Of a DNA stretch of 64,000 bases, positions 45,901-53,183 are shown piece after piece. Both the position numbers and the translations under genes were made by a program. This DNA is from Streptomyces sp. Alt3. Lineage in GTDB: Bacteria; Actinomycetota; Actinomycetes; Streptomycetales; Streptomycetaceae. Under the pieces are notes generated by a model. The model was not told where the DNA came from. It ran no database searches and was given only the letters and a program-made list of their open reading frames with translations. The stretch's first letter is position 1. Each line of letters opens with the position of its first letter. The stretch is from contig NZ_CP120983.1 of the NCBI RefSeq assembly GCF_030719215.1, positions 1,984,001 to 2,048,000 of the forward strand, given 5' to 3'.

Positions 45901-46125
45901 GGGATCGGCGGCCGGGTTCGCGTCGGGGGCGTCCTCCTCGGCGGCGGGCGCCTCGGGGTCGTCGGCCGCGAGGGCGAGCTGCCGCTGGAGGTCCGCCTGT
46001 TGCGGGTAGAGCGTGCCCATCAGGTACTGCCGGTCGGGCGGCGCGTCGAGCACCTCTTCGTCGTCGCCGACGGGGCCGACGAGCTGACGGGTGAGGTAGT
46101 CGACCAGCTCCTGGCGCGGGTCCAT
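42988..46125 (-). CDS. drmA: DrmA (DISARM helicase)
   Basis: The 1045-residue superfamily-2 helicase has the DrmA pattern: Walker A FPTGGGKTEAY (about 425-433), a conserved SRYTLSLLTTQQFQRA after it, the Walker B variant QDELHLL (about 630), VAATATIRR (motif III) and ATSRVGR (motif VI). A four-Cys zinc finger (CPWCG...CPRDEC) lies between. DrmA-DrmB recognise and unwind invading DNA in DISARM; the partner methylase marks self. It starts 55 nt downstream of the sigma-factor stop on the same strand and is directly coupled to drmB. Confidence 0.9.
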   Translation of the reverse strand: MDPRQELVDYLTRQLVGPVGDDEEVLDAPPDRQYLMGTLYPQQADLQRQLALAADDPEAPAAEEDAPDANPAADPVPETNSWLPASLGLSFYTKAVHIEVSCTAARYETRRNEAGRGRRWQRVPLPPETHTIGPDRNEVPVLDSRAKIQVTRRSYGDGTLVTVALINEKHHDGSGGKAPSWDDMLFQCGLTVRPAGEPVLPYPSVRLASRDPEERELRLQYRHVVTHAVGHGCAVREERGEADRVELLACEILPRAEVPAVRAGGPLDAPVLNISHLADPTVDRDQLREELAEFAAAYHAWYVGQRSVEVPPWGREAAERILDRVRQAVSRIEAGVRTLCDPDRPELLDAFRIAQRVMLLQMRHSAPDQAGLRRHRSDAVALDPPADPDATWRPFQLAFFLLALDGVADPGHHDRGTTDLIWFPTGGGKTEAYLLLAAFTIALRRIRGEGGGTAVLSRYTLSLLTTQQFQRAATTICALEHLRRDEPGLGLGSEPVTIGLWVGDTTTPNKFQTAQDAFDQQREATHPEDVFILDRCPWCGTRILPANWSSVRSDYGVHAEKDEFAFYCPRDECRFHDVLPVAVVDQHLYEKPPTFVLGTVDKFAQLAWEPDSGRLFGAGTGNPPPSLIIQDELHLLTGPLGTTVGLYEAAVLELCTGPDGRPPKIVAATATIRRSAEQVRALHHQDVQLFPPSGPDARDSFFAVPDSGRPGRLYLGVMAQGHTAGRGAVATTAAMLQGVHQLPEEHRDAYWTLVAYHHSLRELGRTVTAAGDDIPAQLRGLDEGAGVRVLGDVEELTSNLKRAEQPVLLDRLEKPWEDPRSVAFLPCTNMLSVGVDVKRLAYMLMQGQPKTTAEYIQATSRVGRHRVPGLVVTYFNATRPRDRSHYETFIDYHRALYRYVEPASVTPWSPPARRRALHAALVVLVRHRLGLAAENQAGRITGHRDEAERIADALADRAAAAEPGTTRAAAVRADVRAELGYLLDTWYRQARTAAAEGKDLYYRSQGKGQHNLLKTFEQRYGLWETLNSMRSVDRECQITVTGAGK

Positions 46126-46180
46126 GTGCGGGTTCCTTCGGTTCGGGTGGAGTGTGGCCGGTTCATCGGATGCGGCCGGC

Positions 46181-47692
46181 TCAGGCGTGCTTGGGGGCCA
46201 TTCCGTGACGGATCAGCTGGCCGAGGAGCTTGGCCTTGGCCTTCGACTCGACCTGGCGGATGCGCTCGCGGGTCACGCCGAAGACAGCCCCGATGTGTTC
46301 CAGCGTGTCCGGTTCGTCCCCGTCGAGCCCTGTGCGCCGGACGACGACGTGCCGGTCCCTCTCGGGCAGGTGCTCCAGGACGTGCCGCAGGCGCCCCTGG
46401 AACTCCTTCCGGAGCAGTACCGCGGGAGGACCGGGCAACCGGCTCGGTCCGATGATCAGGTCACCGAGCGCGATGTCGTCACCGATGATGCGGTCCAGGG
46501 AGTCGGTGGGCCGGCTGATCCTGCGCACCTCTTCCACTTCGGCGAAGGTGAGGCCGGTCGCGTAGGCGACGTTGTCGATGGTCGTCGGCCGGCCCTCGCT
46601 CAGCAGCTTGCGCTCGGCAACGGCCACCTTGCTGACTCGCTCGTGCACATACACAGGCAGTCGGACCATGGTGCCCTCGTCCGCGATGGCACGCGTGATG
46701 GCCTGCTTGATCCACCACGTCGCGTAGGTCGACAGCTTGAAGCCCTTCTCGGCGTCGAACTTACGGACTGCACGCATCAGCCCGAGGGTCCCGTGCTGGA
46801 CGAGGTCCTCGATGTCCAGTCCACGCCCCTGGTAGCCATGGGCGATCTTCCAGACGAGCCGCAGGTTGTGCAGCACGAGACACTCGTACGCGCGCCACTG
46901 CTCGCCGCTACGGGACAGCGTCTTGATCTCCTCTACGGGGACATCTCTGCCGAGGCGATCGGTGCCGCCACGGAGGAGCACCGCGAGGCCCACTTCCTCC
47001 TCCGCCTTGAGCAGAGCCTTGTCCGGGTGCCGCCGCCACCGGTCGGCTTCCAGCACGGCCCGCGCCGCGTCCACAGCCTCGGACAGGTGACCGCCCGCGG
47101 CAGGAGCGGCGGGGCGGGCGGCACGCTTCTTGCCGGTCGGCGGCTTCGACGGCGCGGCTTCAACTCGGGCAACGGGTCGGCCCGGGCGGGTGACGGGAAA
47201 GGCGACGGTCAACTCAGCCGCCTCGGCGGGGCTGAGCCCGTGGAGCCTGACGACGCCGTCGTGGGCGAGCCTGCCGACCTTGCCGTCGGCGTCGGCGTAG
47301 CGGGCCAGCATCCGCCGCGCCTGTGTCAGGCGCCGGGCCCTCTCGCTGGGGACGGGCGCCGGAACGGGGCGGGGCGCGGGGCCACGCCGCCCGACCGCGG
47401 TGACCAGAGGAGCAGCCGGTTGCGCCACACGCACCACGGCGGGCCCCACCGCGGAGGCTCGCGGCTCCTTTCGACGCGTGGGCTTCACCTGCAGGCCGAC
47501 CGCGGCAAGCCCGTTGCGCAATCCTCGTCGCTGCTCGTCACTGCTGAGCCCGAGCCGGTCCACCTCCAAGGCGAAGGCCTTCTGGCTCACGAGGCCCGAA
47601 CGCGACGCGGAGCGCCTCAGCCTCTCGACGACGAACGGCAACTCCGCCTCGATCGTGCGCCGTCTGGCCTCTGTCGTCGGGTCCCCACCCAT
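46181..47692 (-). CDS. RpoD-type sigma-70 factor at the head of the DISARM operon
   Basis: The 503-residue protein has a poorly conserved N-terminal half (1-250). This is followed by a primary-sigma-like region 1.2 (KALLKAEEEVGLAVLL) and a very clear region 2 (NLRLVWKIAHGYQGRGLDIEDLVQHG, TYATWWIKQAITRAIADEG). Region 3 and region 4 (LPERDRHVVVRRTG, VTRERIRQVESKAKAKL) complete it. It therefore resembles HrdB-group sigma factors rather than ECF types. It lies 55 nt upstream of drmA with no visible terminator, suggesting a dedicated sigma factor in the defence operon. ATG 47692 was chosen; an in-frame GTG at 47704 is possible. Confidence 0.85.
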   Translation of the reverse strand: MGGDPTTEARRRTIEAELPFVVERLRRSASRSGLVSQKAFALEVDRLGLSSDEQRRGLRNGLAAVGLQVKPTRRKEPRASAVGPAVVRVAQPAAPLVTAVGRRGPAPRPVPAPVPSERARRLTQARRMLARYADADGKVGRLAHDGVVRLHGLSPAEAAELTVAFPVTRPGRPVARVEAAPSKPPTGKKRAARPAAPAAGGHLSEAVDAARAVLEADRWRRHPDKALLKAEEEVGLAVLLRGGTDRLGRDVPVEEIKTLSRSGEQWRAYECLVLHNLRLVWKIAHGYQGRGLDIEDLVQHGTLGLMRAVRKFDAEKGFKLSTYATWWIKQAITRAIADEGTMVRLPVYVHERVSKVAVAERKLLSEGRPTTIDNVAYATGLTFAEVEEVRRISRPTDSLDRIIGDDIALGDLIIGPSRLPGPPAVLLRKEFQGRLRHVLEHLPERDRHVVVRRTGLDGDEPDTLEHIGAVFGVTRERIRQVESKAKAKLLGQLIRHGMAPKHA

Positions 47693-47891
47693 AGCGCCCC
47701 CCACTTGAGCGTCGAGTGCCCGGCGATCGGCGACGAACCGATCAGGCACCTGAGCAACTCTAGGGGCGCCCCGTTTACACCGTCAACGCATTCACGCTTT
47801 TCGTTTACCTTTTCTGAAAGTGGGTCGCTTGACGGCGTCAACAGGTAGGGTGATCGCGTTCGTCAGGACCATCCCTCCCGGAAGGCCGCCC
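47693..47891. promoter_or_regulatory. AT-rich divergent control region between sigma and mcrB genes
   Basis: The 199-bp gap holds the perfect 13-bp palindrome ttgacggcgtcaa (47829-47841), two cgtttac direct repeats (47772-47778 and 47802-47808) and a cgtcaac copy at 47781-47787. It is noticeably richer in A/T than nearby coding DNA. It probably carries the promoters and regulatory sites for both units. Confidence 0.5.
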
Positions 47892-49709
47892 ATGCCGCAG
47901 CTCGACCGGCTCCCCGGCACGCCCGAGTTCCGCATCAAGCTGCCCAAGGACGGCGGCGTGGCGCGCGGTCACCTGCTCACCGAGTTCGGCGACAACGGCA
48001 CGCACAAGTTCCTTCTCCTGGAGGGATCGTCCATGGCCGCCGATGCGTGGCCGGGGCTCGGCAACCACGCGCGCCGGATGCGCACGGAACTGCGCGCGGA
48101 CGGCAGCCTCGCCGACGCACCCGCCGACCCCGTCCCGCCCGGGACGGTGCCGCGCTGGGTGGCATCCCGGGACATCGCCTGCAACTCCTCCTCGGCCGCC
48201 GCCGCGTTGGTGTACGGCTACGACGCCTCCGGCCCCGAGTCCTGGCGAACCGTCGAAGGTCATCCGCTGGCCGACTACCTGTCCACCGGCTGGCGCGCCC
48301 CGCGCAAGGCGTGGCTGGTGCGGGGCTCCAACGTCTCGGGCCACAACCTGGTCCGGCAGCTGTGGCTCGAGGAGGGCATCGTCTCCATCGCCGGCGCTCA
48401 TCTGCCGCCCTTGGAGGAGAGCGATCCGACGAAGAGCGCGCTGCGCCGCTTCGTCGAGGAGGGATACGAGGGCGCCGCTTCGTACAACCAGAAGCGTGGC
48501 CTCGTCGACGAGTTGCACGCCTTCCTGACACAGATGCGTGTCGGTGATTCGGTGGCCACCATCGGCGACGGCCGGCTTCACGTCGGGCGGATCACCGGTG
48601 AGGCCGTACAGATCTCGTCTCCCGGCGGCCGGTCCAATCTGCGGCGAACCGTCACCTGGCAGACGGGGAGCCACCCGTACGAGGAACTGCCGGAGGAGGT
48701 GCAGCAGAAGCTGTCGGTCCAGCACGACGTCGTCGATCTGACCGGCGTACTGGAGGCGCTGGACACACTCGACGGACACACCGGAACGACAGCGATCGAC
48801 GGCCCCGTCCGTCTGCCCGTGTCCGAGTCGCAGCTTCAGCGGGAGCTGTCGCTACCCGACGTCACCGGGTCGCTGGCGGCCGATCTCCTCATCCATGACA
48901 GGACCTGGCTGGAGGAGGTGCGCGAACTTCTCTCGGACGAGAAGCAGTTGGTCTTCTACGGGCCTCCGGGCACAGGCAAGACCTACCTCGCGATGAAGCT
49001 GGCCGAACACTTCGGCGGCGGCCCCGAGCAAGTCAAGATCGTGCAGTTCCACCCGTCTTACTCGTACGAGGACTTCTTCGAGGGCTTCCGGCCCGTCGAG
49101 GACCCCGAGACGCGCGAGGTGGCCTTCCGGCTCACCGCGGGTCCGCTCCGGGAGCTCGCCGACCTCGCCTCCCGCGAAGGCAACCGGCATGTTCCGCACT
49201 TCCTGATCATCGACGAGATCAACCGCGCGAACCTGGCCAAGGTCTTCGGTGAGCTGTACTTCCTCCTGGAGTACCGGACGAAGTCCGTCCGTCTCACCTA
49301 CTCCGGGGACGACTTCGCACTGCCCCCCAACCTCTTCGTGATCGGCACCATGAACACCGCCGACCGGTCGATCGCACTGGTCGACGCGGCGATGCGGCGC
49401 CGATTCGCGTTCGTGGAACTCTCCCCCCGAGTCGAGCCGACAGCCGGGCTGCTTGCCCGTTGGCTGAAGTGTCAGGGTAAGGAGCAGGAACCGGCTCGTC
49501 TTCTCGACGCTCTCAACGCCCGTATCGACGAGGCCGACTTCGCCATCGGCCCCTCGTACCTGATGAAGCCGGGCGTGTACCGCGACGGCGGCCTCGAACG
49601 GACCTGGCGCACGAAAATTCTCCCGCTGCTCGAGGAGTACCACTACGGAGAGGGCCTCGATGTCGCCGCCCGCTACGGCCTCGCCTCGCTGCGCGAACAG
49701 CACCCATGA
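47892..49709 (+). CDS. mcrB: McrB-like GTPase subunit of McrBC type IV restriction
   Basis: The 605-residue AAA+ protein has Walker [10 protein letters not shown] (357-365), Walker B IIDEINRANLAKVFGELYFLLE with Asp441, and the McrB signature GTMNTADRS. The N-terminal ~340 residues are a non-canonical recognition part, not the classic DUF3578. McrB forms GTP-driven rings that load McrC on modified DNA. ATG 47892 has GGAAGG upstream; earlier in-frame GTGs exist. It ends 4 nt before mcrC. Confidence 0.9.
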   Translation: MPQLDRLPGTPEFRIKLPKDGGVARGHLLTEFGDNGTHKFLLLEGSSMAADAWPGLGNHARRMRTELRADGSLADAPADPVPPGTVPRWVASRDIACNSSSAAAALVYGYDASGPESWRTVEGHPLADYLSTGWRAPRKAWLVRGSNVSGHNLVRQLWLEEGIVSIAGAHLPPLEESDPTKSALRRFVEEGYEGAASYNQKRGLVDELHAFLTQMRVGDSVATIGDGRLHVGRITGEAVQISSPGGRSNLRRTVTWQTGSHPYEELPEEVQQKLSVQHDVVDLTGVLEALDTLDGHTGTTAIDGPVRLPVSESQLQRELSLPDVTGSLAADLLIHDRTWLEEVRELLSDEKQLVFYGPPGTGKTYLAMKLAEHFGGGPEQVKIVQFHPSYSYEDFFEGFRPVEDPETREVAFRLTAGPLRELADLASREGNRHVPHFLIIDEINRANLAKVFGELYFLLEYRTKSVRLTYSGDDFALPPNLFVIGTMNTADRSIALVDAAMRRRFAFVELSPRVEPTAGLLARWLKCQGKEQEPARLLDALNARIDEADFAIGPSYLMKPGVYRDGGLERTWRTKILPLLEEYHYGEGLDVAARYGLASLREQHP

Positions 49710-49713
49710 CCCC

Positions 49714-50967
49714 ATGACTGTGCGCGATGTGACACTCCACGAGTACGGGCCTGCGGTCTCGGTCCCGCTGTGCACCGAGGCCGGGCTGGCCCTCGCCGGC
49801 TCCGGCATCCTGCAGAGCGCGACCCCTGATCCTGGCAGGCAGGGGCACTGGGTACTGCGGGCGGGCAGCCGGGTGGGCGCCGTACGCACTCCCGGCGGCA
49901 CGATCGTACGGATCATGCCCAAGACCCCCGTGCGCCGATTGTTCTTCCTCCTGGGTTTCAGCCTCGATCCGGCACGCGCCTGGCGCGACAGCAGGGAGGG
50001 AGGCATCGACACCGGCACGTACGACGACATCGTCCCGGCCCTCGCGCACGCCGTGGAACGGCAGATCGACGCGGCGCTGCGCCGGGGTGTCCTCCAGGGC
50101 TACCGGGAGGTGGAGGAGTCCGCTCCGGTCGTACGCGGGCGACTGCGCGAGGCCGAGCAGATCCGGCGGCACTTCGGGCGTACGCCGCCCGCGGAGGTCA
50201 CCTACGACGCGTACACCGGCGACATCGCCGAGAACCGCATCCTGCGCGCGGCCGTCGAGCGGTTGCTGCGGCTGCCGCAAGTCCCTGGCCTGGTCCGACG
50301 GCGCCTCGTCCATCAGCGTGTGCGTCTCGCCGATGCCCGGCCCCTGATACGGGGACAGCAACTGCCGCGTTGGCAGCCGTCGCGCCTGAACTCCCGCTAC
50401 CAGCCCGCCCTACGACTCGCCGAGGCCGTCCTGCGAGGCACCTCCCCGGAACACCGGCCGGCCGGTGCCGAGCCGCTCGTCGTGGACGGCTTCCTGCTCG
50501 ACATGAACAAACTGTTCGAGGATTTCGTCACGGTCGCTCTGCGAGAGGCCTTCCGGGAGCAGGGTTTGGCCGCCTACCTCCAGGACTCGCACCACCTGGA
50601 CACCGCAGGTCGTGTGCGCATACGCCCTGACCTCGTCGTACGCACGGGTGACGGCCGCACTCCGCTCGCCGTCGTCGACGCCAAGTACAAGGAGGAGAAG
50701 GCCGACGGGCTCCACAACGCCGACCTCTACCAGGCGCTCGCGTATGCCACAGCGCTCGGTCTGCACGAGGCTCACCTCGTATACGCGGCGGGGCGACAAG
50801 CGGGACGCTTCCATGAGGTACGGGGCACGGTTGCCGGGCGGGACGGACGAGGAGTACGGCTGTACCAGCACACCCTCGACCTCTGCCAGGAACCGGACCG
50901 GATCCTGTCCGCCCTCCGGACCATCGCCGCAAGGCCGGCCGCCACCACACCACTTTCACCATCATGA
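49714..50967 (+). CDS. mcrC: McrC-like nuclease subunit of McrBC
   Basis: The 417-residue protein matches McrC: an N-terminal beta-barrel-like part, central YTGDIAENRILRAAVERLL, and a C-terminal PD-(D/E)XK fold with RIRPDLVVR (Asp306) and VVDAKYK (Asp322-Ala-Lys324). It cleaves DNA once McrB translocates. The spacing of 4 nt to mcrB indicates one operon. It is followed 26 nt later by the RelE-UvrD gene. Confidence 0.9.
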   Translation: MTVRDVTLHEYGPAVSVPLCTEAGLALAGSGILQSATPDPGRQGHWVLRAGSRVGAVRTPGGTIVRIMPKTPVRRLFFLLGFSLDPARAWRDSREGGIDTGTYDDIVPALAHAVERQIDAALRRGVLQGYREVEESAPVVRGRLREAEQIRRHFGRTPPAEVTYDAYTGDIAENRILRAAVERLLRLPQVPGLVRRRLVHQRVRLADARPLIRGQQLPRWQPSRLNSRYQPALRLAEAVLRGTSPEHRPAGAEPLVVDGFLLDMNKLFEDFVTVALREAFREQGLAAYLQDSHHLDTAGRVRIRPDLVVRTGDGRTPLAVVDAKYKEEKADGLHNADLYQALAYATALGLHEAHLVYAAGRQAGRFHEVRGTVAGRDGRGVRLYQHTLDLCQEPDRILSALRTIAARPAATTPLSPS

Positions 50968-50992
50968 AGACCGTCGGACAGGAAGGAACCTC

Positions 50993-53128
50993 ATGCCACG
51001 GCTCGCGTTCGCCCAGAGTTTCTGGGACGGCTACGACATGCTCGAGAAGCCGGTGCGAGCGGGTGTTCGCAAGGCCATGCGCAAGTTCCAGACCCTGAGT
51101 GCTGCCGAACTCAACGCGGACAAGGGCCTGCACCTGGAGTCTGTCGGAAGCGCCCGTGACCCGCGGATGCGCACCATCCGCATCACCGACTTCTGGCGGG
51201 GCGTCGTCCTCGCCCCCGACGACGGCAGCGACATGTTCCTGCTGGTCAACGTCCTGCCGCACGACGACGCCTACTCCTGGGCGGCAAAACGCCTGTACAG
51301 CGCCAACTCCGCGACCAGGGCTCTGGAGGTGCGGAACGCCGTTGCTCTGGACGAGCTGACCCCCTTGTACGAGACGGCCGCACGCAATGCTCCTCAGTTG
51401 CTGTTCGCTGGTGTCTCCGACGGCACTCTGCACGAACTGGGCATCGACGACCAGGTGCTGCGCGCCGCACGTTCGCTCGTGGACAAGGCACAGCTGGACG
51501 CCTTCGCGACGCTTCTGCCGGAGGACCAGCTGGAGGTGCTCCAATACCTGGCCGAGGGGTTCGGACCGGATGAGGTCTACCGGGACGTCGTCGCCGTCCG
51601 CCGGCCCGCCGACGCGCCCGCCGAGCCGGTCGAGGACCTGGCCACCGTGATCGCCAACACTTCCGCACGCATTCGCCTGGTCACGGGGCCGGACGAGCTG
51701 GAGGAGATGCTGGAGAAGCCGTTCGACGCCTGGCGCGTCTTCCTCCATCCCTCCCAGCGCCGCGTGGCCTACCGCACCTCGTACAGAGGCCCCGTCCAGG
51801 TCACCGGAGGGCCGGGGACGGGAAAGACTGTCGCCGCCCTGCACCGGGTCAAGCATCTGCTCGGACGCCGCGAGGACGGTCGCGTCCTGCTGACCACCTA
51901 TACGAACGCGCTCGCGGCCGGATTGCGCCAGATGCTGGGCCTCCTCCTCGACGAGGACGAGGAGCTCCTGGCGCGGGTGGACGTGACGACGGTCGACGCC
52001 TACGCGAACGGCATCGTGCGCGCGAAGTCCGGAATCGCGCCCAAGCCGGTCGGGGACCGGGAACAACGTCAGCTGTGGGAGAAGGCCGTCAAGCAGCTTG
52101 ATCTGCCGTTCACCTCACAGTTCTTGGCGCAGGAGTACCGGCACGTCGTACTCGGCCAGGATCTGCGCGATCTCGACGCCTACCTCGGCGCGAGTCGTCG
52201 TGGCCGCGGCACCGGCCTCGGCTCCGCACGCCGGTGTGAGGTGTGGAGCGCCGTGGAGCGGTTCGAACAGTTCTTGCGTGCTCGTGGTGAGACCACACAC
52301 CTGGGTGTCTGCACCAGGGCGGCGGAACTCCTGTCCGAAGATGCGGCTCCTTACGCCCATGTGGTCGTCGACGAGGCTCAGGATCTGCACCCCGCGCAGT
52401 GGCGGGTGCTGCGTGCCGCAGTCTCCTCCGGCCCGGACGACCTGTTCGTCACGGGTGACCCGCATCAGCGGATCTACGATTCCCGGGTCCCGCTCGGCTC
52501 TCTGGGTATCGCGACCGTCGGCCGCAGCTTCCGGCTGCGGGTCAACTACCGCTCGACGGAGGAGATCCTTGCCTGGTCGGCGCGGCTCCTCGCACCGGTC
52601 ACCGTCGAAGCGCTCGAGGGCGAGGGGGTGGACTCGCTGGCCGGATACCGGTCCCTGCTGCACGGGCGCCTGCCCCAGGTACAGGAGTACGCGACGCGAC
52701 AGGAGGAGACCGAGGCTCTGGTGGACCGGGTCCGCACGTTGGTCGACGATGGCCTCGCGCCGCACGAGATCGGCGTGTGTGCCCGCTTCAACCTCTCTCT
52801 GGACACAGCCGAGGAGAAGCTGAAGGCTGCCGGTATACCCGTGCTGCGGGTCCGAGGTCAGGTCGCGCAGGGGACCGAGGGAGTGAGGCTGGCAACCATG
52901 CACGCGATGAAAGGGCTGGAGTTCCGGGCCGTGTCGGTTCTCGGTGTCAACGAGGGCGCGGTCCCGTTCGCCCGCGAGATCACCCCACGCGAGGCAGACC
53001 CGCTCCAGCACGAATCCGACCTGCTCCGGGAGCGCTGCCTCCTCTTCGTCGCCTGCACACGCGCCCGCGAAGCCCTGAGCGTGACGTGGAACGGAGCTCC
53101 AAGCCCCTTCCTGGACCGGACCGCCTGA
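50993..53128 (+). CDS. UvrD-like helicase with N-terminal RelE/ParE-like domain
   Basis: The 711-residue protein has a ~100-residue N-terminal domain reading FWDGYDMLEKPVRAGVRKAM, RMRTIRITDFWRGVVLAP and LLVNVLPHDDAYSWAAKR. This is the strand order and charge pattern of RelE/ParE toxins. An SF1 helicase follows: Walker A GGPGTGKT (272-279), DEAQDL (460-465), motif III TGDPHQRIY, motif V MHAMKGLEFRAV and motif VI FVACTRARE. It lies right after mcrC with GGAAGGA before the ATG. A function with McrBC (unwinding or toxin-linked suicide) is inferred. Confidence 0.85.
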   Translation: MPRLAFAQSFWDGYDMLEKPVRAGVRKAMRKFQTLSAAELNADKGLHLESVGSARDPRMRTIRITDFWRGVVLAPDDGSDMFLLVNVLPHDDAYSWAAKRLYSANSATRALEVRNAVALDELTPLYETAARNAPQLLFAGVSDGTLHELGIDDQVLRAARSLVDKAQLDAFATLLPEDQLEVLQYLAEGFGPDEVYRDVVAVRRPADAPAEPVEDLATVIANTSARIRLVTGPDELEEMLEKPFDAWRVFLHPSQRRVAYRTSYRGPVQVTGGPGTGKTVAALHRVKHLLGRREDGRVLLTTYTNALAAGLRQMLGLLLDEDEELLARVDVTTVDAYANGIVRAKSGIAPKPVGDREQRQLWEKAVKQLDLPFTSQFLAQEYRHVVLGQDLRDLDAYLGASRRGRGTGLGSARRCEVWSAVERFEQFLRARGETTHLGVCTRAAELLSEDAAPYAHVVVDEAQDLHPAQWRVLRAAVSSGPDDLFVTGDPHQRIYDSRVPLGSLGIATVGRSFRLRVNYRSTEEILAWSARLLAPVTVEALEGEGVDSLAGYRSLLHGRLPQVQEYATRQEETEALVDRVRTLVDDGLAPHEIGVCARFNLSLDTAEEKLKAAGIPVLRVRGQVAQGTEGVRLATMHAMKGLEFRAVSVLGVNEGAVPFAREITPREADPLQHESDLLRERCLLFVACTRAREALSVTWNGAPSPFLDRTA

Positions 53129-53150
53129 CAAGCACCCTGAGCCGGACCTG

Positions 53151-53177
53151 CGCGGGCACCAGGGGGGGGCGCCCGCG
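53151..53177. terminator. Hairpin between convergent helicase and methylase genes
   Basis: A 7-bp inverted repeat CGCGGGC/GCCCGCG with a 13-nt G-rich loop (including a run of eight G) follows the helicase stop and precedes the methylase stop. Confidence 0.6.
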
Positions 53178-53183
53178 CCGCCC

